Shown one piece after another: positions 1 to 7,849 of a stretch of 36,963 bases of DNA (positions within the stretch are counted from its first letter, which is position 1; every line of letters begins with the position of its first letter). The DNA is from Fusibacter tunisiensis (GTDB lineage Bacteria > Bacillota > Clostridia > Peptostreptococcales > Acidaminobacteraceae). Position numbers and translations under genes: made by a program. The notes below the pieces were generated by a model. It did not search any database. It worked only from the letters and a program-made list of their open reading frames with translations, and was not told the DNA's origin. The stretch is taken from NCBI RefSeq assembly GCF_016908355.1, contig NZ_JAFBDT010000021.1, positions 1 to 36,963 of the forward strand, read 5' to 3'.

Positions 1-1
1 A

Positions 2-46
2 GGTGATGAAACCAATCCACAACACTATGTTAATTATATCGTATAA
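2..46 (+). CDS. Possible 3' end of a gene cut by the window edge
   Basis: One frame is open from the window edge to a TAA at 44-46 and reads GDETNPQHYVNYIV. It may be the C-terminus of an upstream protein, but 14 residues are too few to assign a family. The other frames are equally short, so this is only a suggestion. Confidence 0.2.
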   Translation, partial: GDETNPQHYVNYIV

Positions 47-99
47 GAAAGGATAATGACCGTAACTTGACTACGAGTTCATTATACAAGGTGATGTCT

Positions 100-1302
100 A
101 TGATGATCAAACGTGAAAAATACTTAGAAGAAATTAGAAAAGTAATGGGTAAGCAAGTGATTAAAGTACTACTTGGTATGCGCCGTGTTGGAAAATCCAC
201 ATTACTTTTACAGATACAAGAGGAACTTTTAAGTCAAGGTGTAGAGAAGGATCAAATCATCAGTCTTAATTTTGAGTGGTTGGAGTTTGAACCCCTTAAA
301 GAATATAAGACGCTTTATGAATATATTGAATCAAAGAAAATTGAAGGTAAGAAAACCTATGTTTTCCTGGATGAAGTTCAGGAAGTTGAAGGCTTTGAAA
401 AGGTTGCTAATTCATTGAACTCAAAGGGTGATACAGAAGTCTTCATCACAGGCTCTAACTCAAAACTTTTATCTGGAGAACTTGCAACCTATTTAACAGG
501 TCGCTTTTATACCATAGAAGTCTTGCCACTTTCGTATAGAGAAGTATATGAAGGGTTTACAAATTTTGATGTGGGTTTATCTACAAAAGAGAGTGTATTT
601 TTAGACTACCTAAAAACTGGTGGCATGCCTGGAAAATTCCAGTTTGAAGAAGAACGCACGGCTAAAAACTATCTCATGGATATGTATCAGTCCATTTTGT
701 TAAGAGATATTGTCAAGCGTTACAATGTAAGGGATGTAGATTTGTTACAGCGATTTATGTTATATCTCATTCATAATATCGGTCAAATATTCTCTGCGAT
801 CACCATAACGAATTACTTAAAAAGTGAAGGTCGAAAACTCTCAAAAGAAACCATTTATAACCATATAGAAGCTGCAAAGAGTACGTATCTGGTTCATGGT
901 GTACCACGCTATAATATCAAGGGCAAAGAACTTATAAAAACCAATGAGAAATACTTTATTAACGATTTAGGAATTAGAAATCTTTACTTTGATAACGAAA
1001 AAGATATTGGTCAGGCTCTTGAGAATGTTGTTTACCTTGAACTTAGAAGAAGAAACTATGAGATTTATGTGGGTAAATTTGATGATAAAGAAGTTGATTT
1101 TATAGCCATTGATGGCGATACGACAAAATATATCCAGGTGACTTATCTACTCGCTGAAGAATCGACGATTGAAAGGGAGTTTTCGGTACTTGAAAGCATT
1201 GAGGATAATTTCCCAAAGATGGTTATTTCTATGGACAGAGTGAACCGCTCAAGAAATGGCATTGAGCATAAGAACATTATTGACTTCCTCTTGGAAGATT
1301 AG
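100..1302 (+). CDS. AAA ATPase with DUF4143 C-terminal domain, copy 1
   Basis: An ATP-binding protein of the AAA_14/DUF4143 family. Counting from ATG 100, Walker A (G-x4-GKS) is at residues 26-33 and Walker B ends in D91-E92. A sensor-like ITGSNSKLLSGE stretch with TGRF follows. The C-terminal third is the DUF4143 region, which ends in a PD-(D/E)xK-like pattern (EVDFI then YIQV). I chose ATG 100 or 103 because AAGGTG at 88-93 is correctly spaced; the frame also opens at a TTG at 67. Family members are common and often multicopy in anaerobes. Their function is unsettled, with defence or mobile-element roles suspected. A homologous second copy lies at 2092-3294, with a toxin-antitoxin pair in between. 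The family call is firm, the biological role is not. Confidence 0.88.
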   Translation: MMIKREKYLEEIRKVMGKQVIKVLLGMRRVGKSTLLLQIQEELLSQGVEKDQIISLNFEWLEFEPLKEYKTLYEYIESKKIEGKKTYVFLDEVQEVEGFEKVANSLNSKGDTEVFITGSNSKLLSGELATYLTGRFYTIEVLPLSYREVYEGFTNFDVGLSTKESVFLDYLKTGGMPGKFQFEEERTAKNYLMDMYQSILLRDIVKRYNVRDVDLLQRFMLYLIHNIGQIFSAITITNYLKSEGRKLSKETIYNHIEAAKSTYLVHGVPRYNIKGKELIKTNEKYFINDLGIRNLYFDNEKDIGQALENVVYLELRRRNYEIYVGKFDDKEVDFIAIDGDTTKYIQVTYLLAEESTIEREFSVLESIEDNFPKMVISMDRVNRSRNGIEHKNIIDFLLED

Positions 1303-1317
1303 ACCAGTACACTAGTG

Positions 1318-1348
1318 TGCTGTAAGAGATACGTTGTATTTTACAGCA
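1318..1348. promoter_or_regulatory. Inverted repeat overlapping the toxin-antitoxin promoter
   Basis: TGCTGTAA at 1318-1325 and TTACAGCA at 1341-1348 are perfect inverted arms. They extend inward by G-T and A-T pairs to about 10 bp. The right arm lies within the -35/spacer region of the promoter at 1334-1362. It could be the autoregulatory operator of the Phd-type antitoxin, or a weak terminator for the ATPase, although no clean T-run follows. Confidence 0.5.
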
Positions 1349-1362
1349 ATTTCTTGTATGAT
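1334..1362 (+). promoter_or_regulatory. Sigma-A-type promoter of the toxin-antitoxin pair
   Basis: TTGTAT (1334-1339), a 17-nt spacer, then TATGAT (1357-1362). The antitoxin ribosome site AAGGAG at 1371-1376 follows directly, giving a short leader. Confidence 0.55.
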
Positions 1363-1385
1363 TTTACTAGAAGGAGTTGATGAAA

Positions 1386-1631
1386 ATGTCAAAAATACGC
1401 CCAGTTTCTGATTTAAGAAATTATAATGACGTACTAAATGCTTGTAAAGAAGGTTCGCCTGTTTACTTAACTAAAAAGGGACGAGGCAAATATGTGCTAA
1501 TGGATATTGAAGATTATGAGAAAATGAAAGCCACTCTAAAATTGGTGGCGCATATAGAAGAAGGTGAAAAATCCGCCAGAGAGGAAGGTTGGATTTCGAT
1601 GGATGCTATTGAATCTGCCTTAGGATTATAA
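1386..1631 (+). CDS. Phd/YefM-type antitoxin
   Basis: A protein of about 81 residues. Its N-terminus (IRPVSDLRNYNDVLNACKEG, then PVYLTKKGRGKYVLMDIEDYE) is the DNA-binding Phd/YefM fold. The acidic helical C-terminus (EEGEKSAREEGW) is the usual toxin-wrapping tail. Family members bind their own operator and neutralise the toxin encoded next to them. I chose ATG 1386 because AAGGAG at 1371-1376 is 9 nt upstream; an in-frame ATG at 1380 is only 3 nt from it. The toxin gene starts 2 nt after this stop, a typical coupled arrangement. The inverted repeat at 1318-1348 may be its operator. Confidence 0.87.
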   Translation: MSKIRPVSDLRNYNDVLNACKEGSPVYLTKKGRGKYVLMDIEDYEKMKATLKLVAHIEEGEKSAREEGWISMDAIESALGL

Positions 1632-1633
1632 AT

Positions 1634-1942
1634 ATGTATAAGGTTCAAATTTCACCACTCGCTAAAGAAGATCTGATGAAAATCAAAGTTTATTTAGAGG
1701 AAGAAATTGGTGTAAAAATTGCTTCTGAAAAGATAAAACAGCTACTAATAAGTATCAGACGATTTGAAGCATTTCCATTAATGGGTAGACCTCTTTTGAA
1801 TGTCATTGATATCCCCACAGATTATATGTATTTAGTCGTAGAGAAAAACTATGTGTTCTATCGTTTGGAACAAGAAACAGTAAAGATTATCCGCATCATA
1901 GATACAAGACAAAACTATATCGACATTCTGTTTGGTGAGTGA
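1634..1942 (+). CDS. RelE/ParE-family toxin
   Basis: A 102-residue protein of the RelE/ParE superfamily. The N-terminal segment YKVQISPLAKEDLMKIKVYLEE is the characteristic first strand plus two helices. The sheet follows (FPLMGRPLL, MYLVVEKNYVFYRLE, VKIIRIIDTRQNY). The IIDTRQNYIDILFG ending is typical of the ParE-like branch. Members either cleave mRNA on the ribosome (RelE) or poison gyrase (ParE); the sequence does not say which. It is co-transcribed with the antitoxin at 1386-1631. Its stop codon lies inside the first copy of the 21-bp repeat, so sequence duplication or insertion took place exactly at the end of this gene. Confidence 0.87.
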   Translation: MYKVQISPLAKEDLMKIKVYLEEEIGVKIASEKIKQLLISIRRFEAFPLMGRPLLNVIDIPTDYMYLVVEKNYVFYRLEQETVKIIRIIDTRQNYIDILFGE

Positions 1943-1958
1943 AAAACCGCAGTCTGGT
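1938..1958 (+). repeat. 21-bp direct repeat, left copy
   Basis: AGTGAAAAACCGCAGTCTGG plus T. It matches the copy at 3301-3321 at 20 of 21 positions, and the two copies bracket the second DUF4143 ATPase. This copy contains the toxin stop codon. Confidence 0.85.
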
Positions 1959-2043
1959 GTCAATGGGCATATAAGGCAATTGAACGATGAAAGTTGGAAA
2001 AATTATAATTTAGTATTTTTTTCGATTATAAACATGAAAAAAA

Positions 2044-2072
2044 TTGTTTTTTCTAATTATATCTAATATAAT
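2044..2072 (+). promoter_or_regulatory. Sigma-A-type promoter of the second ATPase
   Basis: TTGTTT (2044-2049), a 17-nt spacer, then a perfect TATAAT (2067-2072). The ribosome site AGGAG at 2081-2085 starts almost at the expected transcript start, so the leader is very short. The surrounding 1960-2090 stretch is very AT-rich. Confidence 0.65.
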
Positions 2073-2091
2073 CAGAAAAAAGGAGAAGAAT

Positions 2092-3294
2092 ATGATTGTT
2101 CGAAAAAGTTATTTAGATAAACTCACTCAATATAGAGATAATGATTTTATCAAGGTCATTACTGGTGTTAGACGTTCTGGGAAGTCCTCTCTACTTGTTT
2201 TGTTTAAAGAATATTTGCTTGATCAAGGCGTAGAAGAGAAGCAAATCATTGAAATAAATTATGAAAAGTTTCAGTTTGATGATTTAAAAGAAGGTTCTAG
2301 TTTGCATGCGTTTTTAAATGAGAAAATGGTCAATGAGCAAAGAATGTATTTTCTTATTGACGAAGTACAAGAAATATCAGAGTGGGCAAAGGTTATCAAT
2401 AGCCTTAGAGTTAGTTTTAATGCAGATATTTATGTAACGGGATCTAACTCTAGAATGTTTTCTGGGGAACACCTGACTTACCTTTCTGGTCGCTATATTG
2501 AAATTAAAGTATTGCCATTGTCATTTAAAGAATTTCTTGATTTTAGAGGTTATGATGAACAAATGGCAGAGGCGTATTTTAATGAGTACCTTCGAATAGG
2601 ATCATTTCCAGCAGTGAGTCTGGCTGGGCAACAAGAGCTAGTAGAAGCAATATTGTCTGGTTTATTTGATTCAATTTTTACGAGAGATATTATTCTTAGG
2701 GGCAATATAAGAGATGAAGGTTCATTTTACAAAGTCGCTAAGTTTGTATTTGAAAACATAGGGAACAGTACCTCAGCAAATGCAATAAAAAACACAATGA
2801 TATCAAGCGGTCATAAAATCACTTCTGATACAGTTGACAATTATCTGCAGCTGATGTGTGACGCTCATATGCTCTATCAATGTGAGCGGTACGATATACG
2901 GGGAAAAGAACGCTTGAAAACAAATGGAAAGTATTATGTTGTTGATACTGGATTGCGCAATAAGCTTATTGGTTATAGACAAGGGAATTTGGGTCATGTG
3001 ATAGAGAATATAGTTTTTCTACAGCTTTTACGGTTAGGATATGAAGTCAATGTAGGTAAAAATATGTCCTATGAAGTAGACTTCATTGCTGTAAAAGGAG
3101 TGCATAGACTCTATTTTCAAGTGAGTTTATCTGCTTTGGATGAATTAACTTATGAAAGAGAAATAAATTCATTGTTAAAAATTAATGATCAATATCCTAA
3201 ATATTTGATTACGATGGATAAAATTGATTTGTCAAAAGATGGCATTCTCCATGTGAATTTATTTGATTTCTTATTGGAGAAAGTAGATTTTTGA
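2092..3294 (+). CDS. AAA ATPase with DUF4143 C-terminal domain, copy 2
   Basis: A 400-residue homologue of the ATPase at 100-1302 with the same layout. Walker A (G-VRRS-GKSS) is at residues 25-32. Walker B is MYFLIDEVQEI near residue 87, followed by VTGSNSRMFSGE and SGRY. The DUF4143 domain ends with YEVDFIAVKG and LYFQVS. ATG 2092 follows AGGAG at 2081-2085 by 6 nt; the frame is open further upstream but lacks a ribosome site. It has its own strong promoter and is flanked by the 21-bp repeat, so it may have moved or duplicated as a unit. The two copies are clearly diverged, so this is not a recent tandem duplication. Confidence 0.9.
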   Translation: MIVRKSYLDKLTQYRDNDFIKVITGVRRSGKSSLLVLFKEYLLDQGVEEKQIIEINYEKFQFDDLKEGSSLHAFLNEKMVNEQRMYFLIDEVQEISEWAKVINSLRVSFNADIYVTGSNSRMFSGEHLTYLSGRYIEIKVLPLSFKEFLDFRGYDEQMAEAYFNEYLRIGSFPAVSLAGQQELVEAILSGLFDSIFTRDIILRGNIRDEGSFYKVAKFVFENIGNSTSANAIKNTMISSGHKITSDTVDNYLQLMCDAHMLYQCERYDIRGKERLKTNGKYYVVDTGLRNKLIGYRQGNLGHVIENIVFLQLLRLGYEVNVGKNMSYEVDFIAVKGVHRLYFQVSLSALDELTYEREINSLLKINDQYPKYLITMDKIDLSKDGILHVNLFDFLLEKVDF

Positions 3295-3300
3295 TCAATT

Positions 3301-3321
3301 AGTGAAAAACCGCAGTTTGGT
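3301..3321 (+). repeat. 21-bp direct repeat, right copy
   Basis: AGTGAAAAACCGCAGTTTGG plus T, just after the stop of the second ATPase. It differs from the copy at 1938-1958 by one base. Homology stops abruptly on both sides. Confidence 0.85.
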
Positions 3322-3373
3322 ATTATATGAAGAGCCGTACCACCTAGAATGCATATTTGGAAGGAAGTGAATC

Positions 3374-5110
3374 ATGAAACGTTTACTTATGTATGTGAAG
3401 CTATTGGCACTTGGAATCAAACGGGCTTTTGAGAGATTTCCGGAAACATTGACAGTTTCTATGCTTTTTGTAGTTACAGTTATGATGATGATTCATGCAG
3501 ATTATGATCGGAAATGGATTGATGTTTTAGAGGATATTGTTTTGCCTTTGGTTGTTGGCATTCCCTTGTTTGCCAATGTGAAACTTTTGGTTGAACGCTA
3601 TGGGCTCTCCCTTAAGATGCGGGGAATTTTAGATGGTGTTGCTTTAGCTTTGATAATCCTTTACGGGGTTATGATTCCAGAGGAAATTACAGGCTATTTT
3701 ATGATGCGATTTTTCGCACTTGTGGCCATTTTATTAATTGCCTTCTTATGTATCCCTTATTTTTATGACCGGAAGGGTTTGTCCCAATATATTTTGTTGA
3801 TGGCGGGACGCTTCTTCTTGACAATTTTGTATTCAGGCGTGATTTTTGGCGGTATTGCCATGATGATTTTCACGGTGGAATCTTTGTTTGGACTTGACTT
3901 TGTCAGTGAAATATATTTGGACTTGTTTGTTATAATTTCAGGGGTGTTCGGGGTTTCGTTTTTCCTTGGCACGGTACCTGAAAGAGATGAAGACTTAGCG
4001 ATTGAGGACTACTCAAAGATATTTAAAACACTTTTCTTATATATTGTCTTACCGATTATAAGCGTCTATCTTGTGATTCTTTATGCGTATTTCGTCAAAA
4101 TTTTATTTGATTTTGATTTGCCTCAGGGTTTGATTGGAAACCTTGTTTTATGGCATGCAATGGTGAGTGCTGTGACCTTGTTTTTTGTTCGGGACTTACG
4201 GCAAAGTTTGGCTTGGCTTGAGAAATTTTTCAAGATTTATATCCCTTTGATGGTGGTCCCGATGGGGATGTTCTTTTTGGCATTATGGATTCGAATTGAC
4301 GCCTATGGGATTACCATGCCACGGTATTTTGTAGTGGCACTTGGAATTTTTGCCTTGATTGGTATGGGCATGATGCGTCTTTCGAAAAAGGATACAGCTT
4401 TACCTGTGATGATTGTCTTGGTTACTTTAGTAGGGATATCGTTTTTTGGCCCCCTATCGGGTTATGCCTTGACACTTAGGGATCAAAGTAGTCGGCTGGA
4501 AACAATGCTTAAATCCAATGACATGCTTTCGGATTCAGGGGATTTAATCGCTAGACCAGATTTGTCAGAAAGCAAACAACGGGAAGTGGCCAGTCAAATT
4601 CAATTTTTAATTCGAAATTATCCTGTGGCGGCAGTAAGTGTGTTGCCGTCTGATTTCAGCGACGAAACTTCAGAAGCGTATTTAGGGTTTAAATTATATG
4701 GGTACTGGCCAATTCGTGAGGGAAGGGAATATTTCTATTTGGAAGACCATAAAAATGCCAGCACTTTTGCACTTAATGGTGCAGATTATCTGGTAATTAT
4801 GGAGTCCTATACCCCATTTGAAAACCAAAAATTAAGTTCTTCTTTGGAAATTGAAAAGCAAGTGGATACGCAAATCCTTGTCCTAAAATGGGAAAACCAA
4901 AGCCTTGGTCAAATTGATTTAGAACTTGAAGCTGGACGGTTTTACGAAAATCAAGCCTCACAGCCAACATTTGAGTTTGCAGTCCCCGGAGATGAAAAAT
5001 CGGTTGAAGTCAAACTGATTTATAGGGGCATGAATGGGTATTTAGAAGCTGAAGACAACCGTGTAATTGATTATTATCATGTGTGGCTTTTAATAGATGA
5101 AAAGAATTAA
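3374..5110 (+). CDS. DUF4153 multi-pass membrane protein
   Basis: A 578-residue protein. Roughly residues 1-370 contain about ten or more hydrophobic segments separated by short charged loops. From about 375 to 578 it is a soluble, probably extracytoplasmic, domain rich in acidic residues and strand-like segments. The order of segments and motifs such as YSKIFKTLFLYIVLPIISVY resemble the DUF4153 family, whose role is unknown. ATG 3374 is preceded by GGAAGGAAGTG. It stands alone: a -10-like element for the next gene begins 38 nt after its stop. I do not infer a substrate or enzymatic activity. Confidence 0.72.
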   Translation: MKRLLMYVKLLALGIKRAFERFPETLTVSMLFVVTVMMMIHADYDRKWIDVLEDIVLPLVVGIPLFANVKLLVERYGLSLKMRGILDGVALALIILYGVMIPEEITGYFMMRFFALVAILLIAFLCIPYFYDRKGLSQYILLMAGRFFLTILYSGVIFGGIAMMIFTVESLFGLDFVSEIYLDLFVIISGVFGVSFFLGTVPERDEDLAIEDYSKIFKTLFLYIVLPIISVYLVILYAYFVKILFDFDLPQGLIGNLVLWHAMVSAVTLFFVRDLRQSLAWLEKFFKIYIPLMVVPMGMFFLALWIRIDAYGITMPRYFVVALGIFALIGMGMMRLSKKDTALPVMIVLVTLVGISFFGPLSGYALTLRDQSSRLETMLKSNDMLSDSGDLIARPDLSESKQREVASQIQFLIRNYPVAAVSVLPSDFSDETSEAYLGFKLYGYWPIREGREYFYLEDHKNASTFALNGADYLVIMESYTPFENQKLSSSLEIEKQVDTQILVLKWENQSLGQIDLELEAGRFYENQASQPTFEFAVPGDEKSVEVKLIYRGMNGYLEAEDNRVIDYYHVWLLIDEKN

Positions 5111-5147
5111 TTCACAAATTATTCATATTGAGCGTGCCATAAAACGG

Positions 5148-5153
5148 TATAAT
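5148..5153 (+). promoter_or_regulatory. Probable -10 element for the ligase operon
   Basis: A perfect TATAAT in the 81-nt gap before the glutamate-cysteine ligase. No good -35 lies at the right distance, so this is tentative. Confidence 0.35.
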
Positions 5154-5191
5154 AATTAGAGGAGCGAAATAAACAAATGAGGGAATAGGAT

Positions 5192-6511
5192 ATGAAATTA
5201 GAAAAAGAGAAGGGTATTGTGTACACGAGCGATTTATTTGTAGAAAAAATGGTCGAAATTTTTAAGGCCAGCGAAAAGCCATCTCCACACTTAATTGGTG
5301 TGGAGATGGAACATTTTTTGATTAACACTCAAACCTTGAACAGTTTAAGGTATGGTGAAAGTGGTGGTCAGCATGAGATGATGCGAAAATTAACACAAAA
5401 AGGATGGCACGTTATTTTAGAAGAATCTCAAAATGTATTGGGACTTGAGAAAGACGGTTCCACCTTGACTTTGGAACCGGGCGGACAGGTGGAATTAAGT
5501 TTGCCGCCTTATGGAAGTGTTGAAAAAATTCAAGATCTGTACTTGACGCATCGCAAAGAAATTGAAGAAGTCTTGGGTGAAAATCAAGCATTGGTATCCT
5601 TGGGTTACCATCCAAAGAGCAAAATAGGCGACCTGCCTTTGTTGCCCAAGAAGCGCTACAAGATGATGTATGATTATTTTGTGTCACATGGTGCTTTTTG
5701 TCATAACATGATGAAAGGGACCGCATCCACTCAAGTGTCAATTGACTATAAAGATGAACTGGATTTTAGACGCAAGTTTAGAGTGGCAAATTTTTTATCG
5801 CCAATTCTAGCAGACCTATTTGAAGCGACCCCTATTTTTGAAGGTGCACTTTATGGACGGCCTAATTGTAGGCTATCAATCTGGGAAGAAACAGACAGCA
5901 AAAGGTCCAAATTGATTTCAGGAAGCTTGGACCAAAACTTTGGGTATGCGGATTATGCCCGTTATTTGCTTAAGATTCCACCAATTGTTTTGCTGTCTGA
6001 AGGTGTCGTTTATGAAACAGGTAATGAGCCTCTTGACGCTTTGTTATCGCGGTTTCCGCTTACCGATTCTGATATAGACCATCTGCTTTCCATGGTTTTT
6101 CCTGATGTTAGGGTGAAAAGCTACATTGAAATACGGATGGCAGATGCCCTACCTTATCCTTTTGGATTTGCTGTGCCGGCGATTATTAAAGGCATCTTTT
6201 ATAACGCGGCAAATTTAGAGTATTTTTATGAGATTTCTAAAGCCTATGATGATGACTTTGTTCGAAAGCAAAATAGGGATTTGGTCCTTGAAAATCGGAT
6301 GATGTCAGAAGACTTTACGAGAGTGTCTGAAGCGGTGGTTCATAAAGCCATGGATGTTTTGGACAAAAATGAGCGGGATATTTTGAGCCGTTTAGTGGGT
6401 ATAAGAGCGCGTGAAGGGTCTGTGGCTCAGTGGCTTCGCAGGTTATATGTACAGGATTCAGACGCTTTTTTAAAAGTGATTGTAGGACTGGAGGATGCTT
6501 ATGAAAATTGA
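5192..6511 (+). CDS. Glutamate-cysteine ligase, GCS2 (plant/EgtA) family
   Basis: This protein should join L-glutamate to L-cysteine using ATP, making gamma-glutamylcysteine. At 439 residues it fits the GCS2 family (PF04107). Visible signatures are GVEMEHF at residues 36-42 (metal-binding acidic pair), LTLEPGGQVELS at 92-103, the MMKGTASTQVSIDY block at about 173-186, and IEIRMADALPYPF late in the protein. The next gene, an ATP-grasp ligase, overlaps its end by 11 nt, so the two are translationally coupled. No GshB or GshF homologue is present in the window. The class is secure; whether the product is a glutathione precursor or another thiol is inferred from the neighbour. Confidence 0.87.
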   Translation: MKLEKEKGIVYTSDLFVEKMVEIFKASEKPSPHLIGVEMEHFLINTQTLNSLRYGESGGQHEMMRKLTQKGWHVILEESQNVLGLEKDGSTLTLEPGGQVELSLPPYGSVEKIQDLYLTHRKEIEEVLGENQALVSLGYHPKSKIGDLPLLPKKRYKMMYDYFVSHGAFCHNMMKGTASTQVSIDYKDELDFRRKFRVANFLSPILADLFEATPIFEGALYGRPNCRLSIWEETDSKRSKLISGSLDQNFGYADYARYLLKIPPIVLLSEGVVYETGNEPLDALLSRFPLTDSDIDHLLSMVFPDVRVKSYIEIRMADALPYPFGFAVPAIIKGIFYNAANLEYFYEISKAYDDDFVRKQNRDLVLENRMMSEDFTRVSEAVVHKAMDVLDKNERDILSRLVGIRAREGSVAQWLRRLYVQDSDAFLKVIVGLEDAYEN

Positions 6512-7838
6512 ATCTCAAATAATAGATAAAATTATGAAATCTCCGGAGGCTTATGCGGGTGATTTTCTAAATATGGAAAAATCGGTTGCGGGTTCTGGTG
6601 CAATTTATAAGGGCAAACCTGTTCCTTATTTGTATATTCCGAAGGTCTATACACCAGAAGATGTGGTCAGTTTTGAACAAGCACTTGATGGGATGATGGC
6701 AATTTGTGATAAAGTAATTGATTTGTATGAAACAGATCCAGACGTTAGGGCTCTATTTGGTTTTGATTCTAGGTTGGAAGAATTGATTCTAAAGCCTTCA
6801 GGGTACTCAAGGCGGGTGCCTATGGGACGGTTTGATATTTTTTATTATGGGCCTGATGCGTATATGTTTTGTGAACTAAATGCGGATGGGGCGTCTGCCA
6901 TGAATGAAGAAACAGAATTGACATCGGTTCTGATGGGCAGTAAGCCCATGTTGGAGCTTTCTAAAACCCATAAAATTGAACGATTTGAGCTGTTTCAATC
7001 TTGGGTAAATGAGGTGGGCGTTTTATATTCAGAGTTCTTATCCAATCAAGGCGCTGAGATGTCCAGCGACAGCCCTACTGTAATGGCTATTGTAGATTTT
7101 ATGGATAAATCGAGTCCGCTTGAATTTGAAGTGTTTAAGAAAGCTTTTGAATCAAAGGGTTATCGGGCTTTTATTGTGGACCCAAGAGACATAACTGTGT
7201 CTGGTGGACGGATGATGACAAACGGTCATGAAATAGATGTGGTTTACAGACGCCTTGTAACGAAAGATTTAATGGACCGTTATGATGAAATTCCTGAATT
7301 TATAGAAGGCCTTAAAGCGGGAAAAACCTGTATTGTTGGAAGTTTAAAAACGCAAATTATTCATACGAAAAAGTTTTTTGAAGCTTTATATCAGAATGCG
7401 GTGAGACGTCATTTATCGAGTGAAGAAATTGCCTTTATAGAGGCACATGTGCCGCTAACCATGCCGCTTAAAGATTTTGGTCCAGAGGATGTATTGCTTC
7501 AGAATAAAGACCAATATATTTTAAAGCCGATTGATTTTTATGCCTCTAAGGGCGTCTGTGCGGGTTCAGATTATAGTCCAGAAGAATGGAAGAACTTGCT
7601 TGAAAGTCATTTTGGGGATACGCATATAATACAGGCCTATTGTCCTGTATCTTTTACTGAAAATATCCTATATAATGGTAAGAGTTTTGAAAAAAAAGAC
7701 TTTAGAACCATTACGGGCTTATTTGTTTATAATGGCAAGTTGGCTGGCGTGTATACACGGGCTGGATTGAATGCCATTATTTCTGGACTCCATGATGGGT
7801 ATACACTTTCATCAGTGGTGGTAAAATCCAAGAAATAG
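6501..7838 (+). CDS. Circularly permuted ATP-grasp ligase (glutathionylspermidine-synthase-like)
   Basis: A 445-residue protein resembling the circularly permuted ATP-grasp superfamily that includes the synthetase half of glutathionylspermidine synthase. Supporting segments are MGRFDIFYYGPDAYMFCELNAD (acidic/Asn metal region), NEETELTSVLMGS, and the late YILKPIDFYASKGVCAGS, which looks like the ATP-binding lysine and glycine-rich loop. ATG 6501 is 6 nt from GGAGG at 6490-6494; an ATG at 6495 would abut it. It overlaps the gamma-glutamylcysteine ligase by 11 nt. It therefore probably adds an amine or amino acid to gamma-Glu-Cys; glycine would give glutathione by a non-canonical enzyme. The substrate is inference. 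Confidence 0.72.
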   Translation: MKIESQIIDKIMKSPEAYAGDFLNMEKSVAGSGAIYKGKPVPYLYIPKVYTPEDVVSFEQALDGMMAICDKVIDLYETDPDVRALFGFDSRLEELILKPSGYSRRVPMGRFDIFYYGPDAYMFCELNADGASAMNEETELTSVLMGSKPMLELSKTHKIERFELFQSWVNEVGVLYSEFLSNQGAEMSSDSPTVMAIVDFMDKSSPLEFEVFKKAFESKGYRAFIVDPRDITVSGGRMMTNGHEIDVVYRRLVTKDLMDRYDEIPEFIEGLKAGKTCIVGSLKTQIIHTKKFFEALYQNAVRRHLSSEEIAFIEAHVPLTMPLKDFGPEDVLLQNKDQYILKPIDFYASKGVCAGSDYSPEEWKNLLESHFGDTHIIQAYCPVSFTENILYNGKSFEKKDFRTITGLFVYNGKLAGVYTRAGLNAIISGLHDGYTLSSVVVKSKK

Positions 7839-7849
7839 GGTGAAGAAAA

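Noticed and set aside
3322-3373. Promoter for the DUF4153 gene using TAGAAT at 3345-3350
   Set aside because: No -35-like sequence lies at a usable distance and there is no extended -10.
5412-5741. 109-codon open frame on the minus strand inside the glutamate-cysteine ligase gene
   Set aside because: It has no ribosome site or recognisable domain and lies wholly opposite a well-supported enzyme gene.
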